A stretch of 32,353 nt of DNA from Flavobacteriaceae bacterium (GTDB lineage Bacteria > Bacteroidota > Bacteroidia > Flavobacteriales > Flavobacteriaceae), in NCBI GenBank assembly GCA_030828745.1, contig JAURBX010000006.1:1-32353 (forward strand), given 5' to 3'. This document shows, in pieces, positions 6,620 to 14,231 of this stretch; positions within the stretch are counted from its first letter, which is position 1; the number at the start of each line of letters is the position of its first letter. Position numbers and translations under genes: made by a program. The notes below the pieces were generated by a model. It did no database searches. It had not been told where the DNA came from and saw nothing but the letters and a program-made list of their open reading frames with translations.

Positions 6620-8773
6620 TTAAACCGGTATAAAATCAAGAAAACGGCGGAGAATATTTACTTTTTTAACTTTAATAGTAATCGTATCACCCAACTGAAA
6701 TACTTTTTTTGTTCGCTCACCAATAAATGCATGCTGACGGTCGTCGTAGTGATAAAAGTCTCCTTTTATATCAATTATGCGGATCATTCCTTCGCATTTA
6801 TTTTCAGTTAATTCAACATATAAACCACGTTCTGTTACCCCTGAAATTACCCCTTCAAAATGTTGCCCAACCTTGTCTTCCATAAAAACCATTTGCATAT
6901 ATTTTATAGAATCACGCTCTGCTCGGGTTGCCAGTTGTTCTCTCTGTGATGCGTGTTGACATGCTTCTTCAATGGTTTGTTTTGAAGGATATGGTTTTTT
7001 ATCTAAATAGGTTTGTAAAAGACGGTGTACCATTACATCGGGATACCTTCTTATGGGAGAAGTAAAATGAGTATAATGCGAAAAAGCTAAACCATAATGT
7101 CCAATATTTTCAGTTGAATACTCCGCTTTAGACATACATCTAAGGGTTAAAGTATCAATTAAGTTTTGTTCTCTCTTTCCGTTACAGGCAAGTAATAATC
7201 CATTGATTTCACTACTCACATTTTTTTTGTTGGGGTTGAAAGAATATCCAAAAGGAGAAATTGTTTGCTTTAAATTGAATAATTTTTGTTCATCGGGATC
7301 ATCGTGAATTCGATAAACAAAAGGCGGTATGGGCTGTAGGGTGTTAATAAATGCCGCTACTTTTTTATTAGCTAAAAGCATAAATTCTTCAATTAATTTA
7401 TGCGCGTCTTTAGAGGTTTTAAAATAAACAGAGTCAGGGTTGTTTTCTTCATCTAAATGAAAATTAACTTCAACACGATCAAAGGAAATTGCTCCATTTT
7501 TCATCCGCTTATTGCGCAATTTTTTAGCTTGATAATCTAAAATATTTATGGCTTCAAAGACAGGATTTGATATTAAATAGGTTTCTCCTGTAAGAGAAAC
7601 CTCTGCATCAACTTGTTTCGCTTGTTTCTCAATTACATTTTGTACTTCTTCATAAGCAAAACGATAGTCGGAATTGATAACCGTTCTTCCATACCATTCA
7701 TCTTGTACCTGTCCTTCCTTATTTAAGGTAAAAACAGCAGAAAAAGTGAATTTATCCTCTTTGGGTCTTAATGAACATAAACCATTAGATAAAACTTCAG
7801 GTAACATGGGCACTACGCGATCGACCAAATAAACAGATGTTGCACGATCATAAGCTTCTTGATCCAAAAGGGTGTTTGGTTCTACATAGTATGAAACGTC
7901 TGCTATGTGAATTCCTACTTCGTATACTCCATTGGATAATACTTTAAAAGACAGTGCATCATCAAAATCTTTGGCCGTTATAGGATCTATTGTAAAAGTC
8001 AAAACATCTCTAAAATCTCTCCTTTTTTTTATTTCTTTTGTGTCTAAGTCTTTATTAATTTTATCGGCAGCATCTTCAATTTCTTTTGGAAACTCATACG
8101 GCAACCCATAATCATGAAGTATTGCATGAATTTCAGTTTCTTTTTCGCCTGGTAAACCTAGACTCTTGATAATTGTAGCTGAGGGTGAATCTCTTTTTTC
8201 TTCCCATTCTTTAAAGACAGCAACTACTTTTTCACCGTCCTTGTAATCTTTTAATTCATTTCTTTCTATGAAGAGATCTGTATACATTCTCCCGTTTCTA
8301 CATAAAACAAATCCAAAATCTTTATGCCGTTCAAAAACACCTACATATTCCTTATTCGCACGTGCTAAGATTGTTTCAACATGAGCTTGAGCAATTTTAT
8401 TCTTCCGTTGTATACTTATTTCAACAGTATCTCCGTGTAGTCCTTTATTTAAAAACTTTCTTGGAACGACAAGTTCATCGTCAAATCCTTCAATACGAAC
8501 AACACCTTTGCCGGAGGGTATTATGGTTAATTGGGTTGTAAAAAGTTCTAATGATGCTGCGTTAAACTGATATTGCCCTTTCTTTGATGATTTTATCTTA
8601 TCCTGACTATGGAGAGTATTTAGACTTTTTATTATATTGTTTCTTCCCTTGGTGTCTTTAATATCTATAGCTGATGCAATTTGCTTATAATTAAGAAGTA
8701 CCTTAGGACGGCTTTTAAAAAGAGACAAAATTTTAGACTCTAAATGGTATCGCTCTTTTTTCTTTTTAGACAT
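6620..8773 (-). CDS. rnr: Ribonuclease R (RNase II/RNB family exoribonuclease)
   Basis: RNase R degrades structured RNA from the 3' end and takes part in rRNA and mRNA quality control. Domains in order are an N-terminal winged-helix-like segment (residues about 1-70, lysine-rich), cold-shock/OB domains (about 80-230) and the RNB catalytic domain. The RNB domain has the metal-binding motif DPITAKDFDDALS near residue 262 and the segment HYTHFTSPIRRYPDVMVHRLL near 585. An S1 domain lies at the end (about 640-715: GQHFEGVISGVTERGLYVEL). At 717 aa it is close to the usual size but lacks the long basic tail of the E. coli enzyme. A TATCTTTG promoter element lies 19 bp upstream of the ATG at 8771-8773. 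The GIN-domain gene follows on the same strand. Confidence 0.96.
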   Translation of the reverse strand: MSKKKKERYHLESKILSLFKSRPKVLLNYKQIASAIDIKDTKGRNNIIKSLNTLHSQDKIKSSKKGQYQFNAASLELFTTQLTIIPSGKGVVRIEGFDDELVVPRKFLNKGLHGDTVEISIQRKNKIAQAHVETILARANKEYVGVFERHKDFGFVLCRNGRMYTDLFIERNELKDYKDGEKVVAVFKEWEEKRDSPSATIIKSLGLPGEKETEIHAILHDYGLPYEFPKEIEDAADKINKDLDTKEIKKRRDFRDVLTFTIDPITAKDFDDALSFKVLSNGVYEVGIHIADVSYYVEPNTLLDQEAYDRATSVYLVDRVVPMLPEVLSNGLCSLRPKEDKFTFSAVFTLNKEGQVQDEWYGRTVINSDYRFAYEEVQNVIEKQAKQVDAEVSLTGETYLISNPVFEAINILDYQAKKLRNKRMKNGAISFDRVEVNFHLDEENNPDSVYFKTSKDAHKLIEEFMLLANKKVAAFINTLQPIPPFVYRIHDDPDEQKLFNLKQTISPFGYSFNPNKKNVSSEINGLLLACNGKREQNLIDTLTLRCMSKAEYSTENIGHYGLAFSHYTHFTSPIRRYPDVMVHRLLQTYLDKKPYPSKQTIEEACQHASQREQLATRAERDSIKYMQMVFMEDKVGQHFEGVISGVTERGLYVELTENKCEGMIRIIDIKGDFYHYDDRQHAFIGERTKKVFQLGDTITIKVKKVNILRRFLDFIPV

Positions 8774-8792
8774 TATTATTTATAAATTCAAA

Positions 8793-8800
8793 CAAAGATA
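8793..8800 (-). promoter_or_regulatory. TAnnTTTG -7 element of rnr
   Basis: The minus strand reads TATCTTTG, 19 bases before the rnr ATG. No convincing -33 element is visible. Confidence 0.55.
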
Positions 8801-9279
8801 CGATATTCGTTTTCGTCACTTTATGAACACTACTAACATAATAATCTTTTTTTTTCTTTTTTAATTTAAAATAATGATGATGTATATAGTGTGTTAATAG
8901 TGATCATAAAAAATTACGCCCTCATAGTATTATATCAAAAGAAAGTAAAAATAAACATTTTATATACCTCTATTAACAGTATAATTTATTTAAAATGAGT
9001 TTTTTACATCAATATAAACAAGTTGTTCATAACACTAAATATTAATAATAATAAGTATAAAAAGGATTTAATTTGGTTTATAATTGACCTCTTTTTTGTG
9101 AATTGGCACGCGATAAGATTATAAAGTTTATTTTGTTTTTAAAAGAATTATTTTCAATATGCAATGTCTACAAACACACAAGGGATTACTTATATTAATT
9201 GTCAACAAATAATGAATAAACTAATAAACACGATTTGAACAGTTGGAAGGTCTTTTTTTAATTTAGTAAAAAAATAGTT
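8801..9279. other. AT-rich non-coding gap between divergent rnr and rpiB
   Basis: About 480 bp without a credible gene. In 8881-9060 I count 34 G or C in 180 bases, much lower than in the flanking genes. It holds TTATGAACA at 8821-8829 and again, inverted, at 9024-9032; TGTTAATAG at 8892-8900 with its exact inverse at 8970-8978; and TTGTCAACA at 9199-9207. TTATGAACA and TTGTCAACA each differ from the DnaA-box consensus TTATCCACA at two positions. The rpiB promoter must lie in its right end, but I see no TAnnTTTG there. It may be no more than a long regulatory spacer. Confidence 0.45.
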
Positions 9280-9711
9280 ATGCACATAAGTATAGGAAAT
9301 GATCACGCAGGGCCAGAGTACAAAGAAGCTATAAGTATCCTTTTAAAAGAATTAGGACATGAAATTACGAATTATGGTACTGATTCGTTAGCAAGTGTTG
9401 ATTACCCAGATTTTATCCATCCAGTGGCGAAGGATGTGTCAGAAGGGAAAGTCGATTTTGGGATTATTATTTGCGGAAGTGGGAATGGGGCCAATATGAC
9501 AGCAAATAAATATCAAAAAATACGTTCTGCACTTTGCTGGAATCAAGAGATTGTTGCTTTAGCTAGAGCGCATAATGATGCTAATATTTTAAGTCTTCCT
9601 GCTCGATTTATTTCTATACCACAAGCAATTGAAATGGTGAAGGTTTTTATACATACTGAATTTGAAGGGGGAAGACATCAAAATAGAATAGACAAAATAC
9701 CCTATAAATAA
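9280..9711 (+). CDS. rpiB: Ribose-5-phosphate isomerase B
   Basis: RpiB interconverts ribose-5-phosphate and ribulose-5-phosphate in the non-oxidative pentose phosphate pathway. The 143-residue protein carries the family hallmarks: the N-terminal GNDHAGPEYKE with the conserved Asp-His (residues 8-9), the catalytic cysteine at 65 in IICGSGNGANMTANK, and His98 in RAHNDANILSL. Length is normal for the RpiB/LacAB fold. The ATG at 9280 is the first in frame and gives the canonical N-terminus. The stop codon overlaps the ATG of the following acetyltransferase by one base, indicating translational coupling. It is divergent from rnr across the AT-rich gap. Confidence 0.95.
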   Translation: MHISIGNDHAGPEYKEAISILLKELGHEITNYGTDSLASVDYPDFIHPVAKDVSEGKVDFGIIICGSGNGANMTANKYQKIRSALCWNQEIVALARAHNDANILSLPARFISIPQAIEMVKVFIHTEFEGGRHQNRIDKIPYK

Positions 9712-10160
9712 TGCTTGTTTTTGAATGTAAAAAGTTCGATTTACTTTCATTAAAAGAAGTTCACGATATATATGCTTTACGTGCAGCTGTTTTTGTTGTC
9801 GAACAGGATTGTGTATATCAGGATGTTGATGGAAATGATTTTTCGGCCTATCATATTTTAGGAAAAAAAGAAGATAAGATTGTGGCTTACGCTAGATTAT
9901 TAGCCCCAGGCGTGTCTTACGAAGACTATGCTTCTATTGGTAGGGTTGTTACGTCTAAGAAAATACGAGGAAAAAAGCAAGGACACCTCTTAATGGAATA
10001 TTGTATAGAAAAGATCAAATTACATTTCCCAACAGAAAAAATTAAAATCTCTGCACAGTTACATCTTGAAAAATTCTACAATAAACACGCTTTTGTGGGT
10101 ACAGGAGAAGCTTATCTTGAAGACGGGATCCCTCACATAGGAATGGTATTAAAAAACTAA
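9711..10160 (+). CDS. GNAT-family N-acetyltransferase, ElaA-like
   Basis: A 149-residue GNAT protein resembling the ElaA subgroup. It opens with KKFDLLSLKEVHDIYALRAAVFVVEQDCVYQDVDGND, in which the 'R-x-x-V-F-V-x-E-Q-x-C-x-Y-x-D-x-D' pattern is characteristic of ElaA. An acetyl-CoA-binding region follows at about residues 80-105 (SIGRVVTSKKIRGKKQGHLLMEY), with a modified R-G-x-x-x-G loop. The C-terminal part HLEKFYNKHAFVGTGEAYLEDGIPHIGM also matches. The acceptor substrate is unknown for the family. It is coupled to rpiB by a 1-bp stop/start overlap and converges on rnpA with a 4-bp overlap of coding ends (10157-10160). Confidence 0.88.
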   Translation: MLVFECKKFDLLSLKEVHDIYALRAAVFVVEQDCVYQDVDGNDFSAYHILGKKEDKIVAYARLLAPGVSYEDYASIGRVVTSKKIRGKKQGHLLMEYCIEKIKLHFPTEKIKISAQLHLEKFYNKHAFVGTGEAYLEDGIPHIGMVLKN

Positions 10161-10510
10161 AGAGATTGCTTTTTAGCCAATAAAAGACTAATTTCTTTGA
10201 TTAACATCGAAGTGTCGATTTGTTTTTTACTAGTAAAAATTAACATGCAATTTCCTGCAAAGTAATGCTGAGGCTCGGTTTGTTTAAGACCTTCACGTAG
10301 TTGTCTTTTAATGCGGTTTCGATCGACGGCCATCTTAAAATTTCTTTTTGAAACAGAGACTCCTGCGCAAAAAGAAGAATTTGTTCCTAAGGTTTGGTAT
10401 TTTAACATCATATGTTTGGAACGAAGAATTTCCCCCTTCTCAAACAAGAGATCAATTGCGGCTTTACTTTTCAGCCGCTCGAGTTTTAAATCACTTTTCG
10501 GGAGCGACAT
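10157..10510 (-). CDS. rnpA: Ribonuclease P protein component
   Basis: RnpA is the small basic protein subunit that, with the RNase P RNA, trims the 5' leader from tRNA precursors. The 117-residue protein has the family layout: N-terminal KSDLKLERLKSKAAIDLLFEKG, a central FCAGVSVSKRNFKMAVDRNRIKRQLRE with the diagnostic R-N-R-x-K-R-x-x-R-E motif at about residues 66-76, and a C-terminal helix. The start at 10508-10510 (MSLPKSDLK) is chosen over the ATG four codons upstream, because RnpA homology begins with the lysine-rich segment. It overlaps the 3' end of the M1 peptidase gene by about 20 bp, so the two are coupled. It is not next to rpmH, unlike in many other bacteria. Confidence 0.92.
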   Translation of the reverse strand: MSLPKSDLKLERLKSKAAIDLLFEKGEILRSKHMMLKYQTLGTNSSFCAGVSVSKRNFKMAVDRNRIKRQLREGLKQTEPQHYFAGNCMLIFTSKKQIDTSMLIKEISLLLAKKQSL

Positions 10511-12314
10511 AATAATTGTCATTCTTGTCTATATCGGCCATTAGATTACTTGGATCAATTACAATGACTTGAATTTCTTCTTTAGGTTTATCAACAACGA
10601 AAGAATATTCAAGATTAGCCCAATTCCAATCCTTTTGAACGATCCAATCTATTGTATAAGGGTTTTCTTTTTCCCCACGAAGTAAAGAAATTGGGATATA
10701 ATGGAGTTCGGTCTCTCCATTTTTATATTGAATTAAAACCTCCAAGGGCATTGGCATTAATTCTTTTCGTTTGAGTAGAATTTGCGTCCCTTTTTCAACC
10801 GTATTTACTGCTGAAACGGCATAATCAATTTTGTTTGTGGTTTGGGTCCAGTCTGTTAAAAACCATTGAAGTTGGAGCCCAGAAACACGCTCAGCAATCT
10901 GTCGTAAATCATTAGGAAGCGGATGTTTGAATTTCCATTCGTCGTAATAGGTTTGTAAAATTTTATAAAGATTATCTTTCCCAACAATATATCCCAATTG
11001 CCCCAGGAAAACAGCTCCTTTATTGTAGGCTGTACTTTCATAAGCATAATTGTGTTCATAGCGATTAGCATTGGTGCTTTGAGGCATTTCCATGCCCGAA
11101 CCAGCTAAATTAAAATATCCTCTATAAGACCCCTCTAAAGGGAAATCTTTATTTTCTTCTAAAATTTCATCTTCAGCAAGAGTAGAAATAAAGGTAGTAA
11201 AACCTTCATCCATCCATTCGTGTTTTGTTTCGTTTGTCGCTAGTATGTGTTGAAACCAGGAATGAGCAAGTTCATGGGCCGTAACACCAAAAAGCGATCC
11301 GTATTTGCGCCCTCCTGTGATAAGCGTAAGCATGGCATATTCCATACCGCCGTCCCCACCTTGTACAACAGAATATTGTTTATAGGGATAAACACCAATT
11401 TTTTCATTGTAAAACTCCATTAGTTTTGCGGTATGAGGCTGGAGCTTTTTCCAATTATCAATGATATCGGGATTGTTTTTATAGAAAAAATGTAGTGTTA
11501 CATCGTTGGGGCCAGGGTAGGTATCATGAACATAGTCTGGATCTGCTGCCCAAGTAAAATCATGCACCTGAGGAGCAATAAAATGCCAAGTAACATTTCC
11601 TTTTTTTGATTTTGGTTTTTTACGGTCAGAATACCCCATGCCGATGTCTTCAGCATTTTGTAAGTAGCCACTAGCAGCGACAACAAATTTTTTGTTTAAT
11701 GTAATTTTAACATCAAAATCACCCCAAACACCGTGAAATTCTCTACCCGTGTAAGGATCGGCATTCCACCCTTCTCGATCGTATTCTGCCATTTTAGGAT
11801 ACCATTGCGCCATGGAGAAAGCAACTCCTTCGCTAGAATTTTTTCCTGCCCTGCGGATAACATCAGGGACATGACCTTCAAAAGACAATTCAAAGGTTGA
11901 ACTTCCTCCAGGGGGAATCGGTTGATTTAGCGGTACTTCTAAAATGGTTTCTGAATCCACAGGGGACAATAAAACACCATCTTGAGTCAGACCTTTTACT
12001 TTTAAATAACCTTGTTGATCTAGGGTTAAAGAATCTACATCTATTTTGAAACGCCTGTTTTTGTCAGCAGCGTTTTTTAAACGAACTGCCATTTCGCTCC
12101 CCGGCTTAAACGCATTAAAGTACAGATGGTAAAAAACCTTGTGTAAGGTTTCTGGGGAGTTATTGGTATATACTATTTTTTGAGTACCGTTATAAAGGGC
12201 TGTGTCCGTGTCTAATGAGACTTCCATGGTGTAATCTACCGCTTGCTGCCAGTATTGAGCGGATCCAATTTGAAAGATCAGTAGGCTAATTAAAAAAGAA
12301 AAGTTGCGTTTCAT
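10491..12314 (-). CDS. Secreted M1-family metallopeptidase (aminopeptidase N-like)
   Basis: The N-terminus is a signal peptide (MKRNFSFLISLLIFQIGSAQ), then an M1-type beta domain, then the gluzincin catalytic domain. The zinc site is HELAH at residues 347-351 with the third ligand Glu370 in WMDEGFTTF, 19 residues on, as in M1 enzymes. The aminopeptidase exopeptidase motif GAMEN is replaced by GGMEYA at about 322-327, a variant common among Bacteroidota M1 homologues. At 607 aa it lacks the long C-terminal helical domain of classical PepN. It probably trims peptides in the periplasm or at the surface. A near-consensus -7 element (TATCTTTA, 12334-12341) precedes it, and it follows the MBL-fold gene by 34 bp and overlaps rnpA. 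Confidence 0.9.
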   Translation of the reverse strand: MKRNFSFLISLLIFQIGSAQYWQQAVDYTMEVSLDTDTALYNGTQKIVYTNNSPETLHKVFYHLYFNAFKPGSEMAVRLKNAADKNRRFKIDVDSLTLDQQGYLKVKGLTQDGVLLSPVDSETILEVPLNQPIPPGGSSTFELSFEGHVPDVIRRAGKNSSEGVAFSMAQWYPKMAEYDREGWNADPYTGREFHGVWGDFDVKITLNKKFVVAASGYLQNAEDIGMGYSDRKKPKSKKGNVTWHFIAPQVHDFTWAADPDYVHDTYPGPNDVTLHFFYKNNPDIIDNWKKLQPHTAKLMEFYNEKIGVYPYKQYSVVQGGDGGMEYAMLTLITGGRKYGSLFGVTAHELAHSWFQHILATNETKHEWMDEGFTTFISTLAEDEILEENKDFPLEGSYRGYFNLAGSGMEMPQSTNANRYEHNYAYESTAYNKGAVFLGQLGYIVGKDNLYKILQTYYDEWKFKHPLPNDLRQIAERVSGLQLQWFLTDWTQTTNKIDYAVSAVNTVEKGTQILLKRKELMPMPLEVLIQYKNGETELHYIPISLLRGEKENPYTIDWIVQKDWNWANLEYSFVVDKPKEEIQVIVIDPSNLMADIDKNDNYYVAPEK

Positions 12315-12348
12315 AATTATGTTTTTGGAGCGTTAAAGATAAGCTTAC

Positions 12349-13206
12349 TTAGGAATTAAAATAGGAATCAAAGCTAAAATGCGCATGCATACGCACACCT
12401 TTTTGGGTTTCTTTCAAAGAAACTAATTGATGCCTGGGGTCGTGTTCTAAAAAAAGAAAAGCATCTTCGGCAAGGGCAAGGTCTAAAAACGTTTCTTTTT
12501 CTTTTAAAGTCAATAAGGGGCGCGTATCATATCCCATAATATATGGTATAGGGAGATGTCCTACAGTTGGAATAAGGTCTGCGGCATAAAAAATCTTTTT
12601 GCCCTTGTAGTTTAGTAAGGGTAGCATTTGTTTTTCGGTATGCCCATCAATTAAGAGGATGGAGAAAGGAAACGGAGTTTGTTCAAGCAGGGGTCCTTTT
12701 CCTTGAATAAAATTCAACTGTCCGCTCTCAAGAAGGGGTAAAATATTTTCTGTTAAAAAAGAGGCTTTTTCTCTTGGGTTCGGATTTATTGCCCAATCCC
12801 AGTGGGACTCATGGACCCAAAATTTTGCGTTTTTGAAGGCTGGCTCTAAGAGCCCACTTTTAGATTTTTGAACGGCACCACCACAATGATCAAAGTGTAA
12901 ATGAGTAAAAAAAACATCGGTAATGTCATCCATACAAAACCCCACCTTTTGCAGTGAGTTTTCTAAAGAATAATGACCCCACAGGCCATAATGGCTAAAG
13001 AACTTATCCTCCTGCTTATTGCCCATCCCTGTATCGATCAAGATTAAACGGTTTCCATCCTCAATGAGTAAAGAGCGAGTGGCCATTTCAATTCGATTTT
13101 TTTCATCTGCAGGATTGGTTCGTTCCCAAAGTGGTTTTGGAACCACACCAAACATGGCACCCCCATCGAGTTTAAAATTCCCTGCTTCAATGACGTACAG
13201 CTGCAT
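12349..13206 (-). CDS. MBL-fold metallohydrolase
   Basis: A cytoplasmic 285-residue protein of the metallo-beta-lactamase fold. The zinc motif HLHFDH is at residues 102-107, preceded by LILIDTGMGNKQ, and later parts of the fold are HTEKQMLPLL and YAADLIPTVGHLP. The general arrangement resembles the lactonase-like and general hydrolase branch of the family. The substrate is not evident: family members include N-acyl homoserine lactonases, and many cellular thioester or phosphoester hydrolases. The start codon at 13204-13206 directly abuts the stop codon of the SMP-30 gene (13207), so they are likely an operon, and the M1 peptidase follows. A pairing with a gluconolactonase-like enzyme hints at lactone or sugar-acid chemistry, but that is only inference. 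Confidence 0.85.
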   Translation of the reverse strand: MQLYVIEAGNFKLDGGAMFGVVPKPLWERTNPADEKNRIEMATRSLLIEDGNRLILIDTGMGNKQEDKFFSHYGLWGHYSLENSLQKVGFCMDDITDVFFTHLHFDHCGGAVQKSKSGLLEPAFKNAKFWVHESHWDWAINPNPREKASFLTENILPLLESGQLNFIQGKGPLLEQTPFPFSILLIDGHTEKQMLPLLNYKGKKIFYAADLIPTVGHLPIPYIMGYDTRPLLTLKEKETFLDLALAEDAFLFLEHDPRHQLVSLKETQKGVRMHAHFSFDSYFNS

Positions 13207-14187
13207 TTACTTTAATTTTATGCGCATTAACATATCGGATGCGGTCAGATAGAGATAGTTTTCATCGGCATCAAAACCACAATTGGCAGTAGCCTTTCCT
13301 GGGCGAAGGGTTCCCAGATGTTTTCCATTGGAATCAATGACCAAAACACCACCAGGTCCGGTAGCAAAAACAACTCCAGAGGAATGAACTTTTAGTCCAT
13401 CAAAAAGACCAGACCCTTTTCTTGTCACGTTTTTAGCGTCAAAAAAGACCTGTCTGTTCGTTAGTTTACCATTTACTAAATCAAAAGCGGCGATGATTGA
13501 ATTAGTGACATCAGAATTACCAACATATACTGTTTTTTCATCGGTAGAAAAGGCGATTCCATTTGGACGAGAAAGGGTCTTATCTAAAAGAGTTAGTCCT
13601 GATGTTTGAGACCATTTATAAATTCCATTAAAAGAAAGTTCTTTAAGCGAGTCTCGGTCTTGTTTTTTGAGTCCATAAGGAGGATCAGTAAAAAATAAAT
13701 CGCCGTTGGTAGTAAAAACTAAATCATTGGGACTGTTTAACCACTTGCCCTTATAATGGTCTACTAAAGTTTCAAATTCAGCTTGTTCAAAATCCCATTT
13801 TTTTAAGCGTGCAATACGGCGATCCCCATGTTGACAAAGAATTAGGTCTCCTTGAGCATTAAGTGCCAAACCATTCGCTCCCTGATTTGCACTATGAGGT
13901 GCATGATTGGTCATTCCGCTGGGCTTTAAAAAAACACTCAGCCCATCTTTTTCGGTCCATAAATAAGCCGTGTTTTGGGGGACGTCCGTAAAAATGACGC
14001 CATTTAAATGAGGAACCCAAACAGGTCCTTCTGCCCAACTAAAGCCAGACGCTAATATTTCTAGGGAAGCATTTTTAGGGATAAGCAGATCTAATTTAGG
14101 GTCTAAGCGCTCTATTTCGCCAAGGGAGTCTTGACTATATAGTGTCAAAAAAGAGAAAAGAAAAAGGGTTAATATACTTTTAGCCAT
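13207..14187 (-). CDS. Exported SMP-30/gluconolactonase-family protein
   Basis: The protein has an N-terminal signal peptide (MAKSILTLFLFSFLTLYSQ) and a six-bladed beta-propeller of the SMP-30/gluconolactonase/LRE-like family. Characteristic stretches include EGPVWVPHLNGVIFTDVPQN near residue 52 (the metal-binding Glu in AEGPVW), GANGLALNAQGDLILCQHGDRRIARL, SPNDLVFTTNGDLFFTDPPYGL with the conserved Asn-Asp, and LSRPNGIAFSTDEKTVYVGNSD. These enzymes bind a divalent metal and hydrolyse sugar lactones such as glucono-1,5-lactone; the natural substrate here is unknown. It lies 44 bp after the SulP gene and directly before the MBL-fold gene on the same strand. Confidence 0.9.
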   Translation of the reverse strand: MAKSILTLFLFSFLTLYSQDSLGEIERLDPKLDLLIPKNASLEILASGFSWAEGPVWVPHLNGVIFTDVPQNTAYLWTEKDGLSVFLKPSGMTNHAPHSANQGANGLALNAQGDLILCQHGDRRIARLKKWDFEQAEFETLVDHYKGKWLNSPNDLVFTTNGDLFFTDPPYGLKKQDRDSLKELSFNGIYKWSQTSGLTLLDKTLSRPNGIAFSTDEKTVYVGNSDVTNSIIAAFDLVNGKLTNRQVFFDAKNVTRKGSGLFDGLKVHSSGVVFATGPGGVLVIDSNGKHLGTLRPGKATANCGFDADENYLYLTASDMLMRIKLK

Positions 14188-14231
14188 AATTTTTTATTCA
14201 AATTACAAAATCTAAAACACTTAGGAGAAAA

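Noticed and set aside
10311-10544. 77-codon frame opposite rnpA
   Set aside because: It is antisense to rnpA and the end of the M1 peptidase gene.
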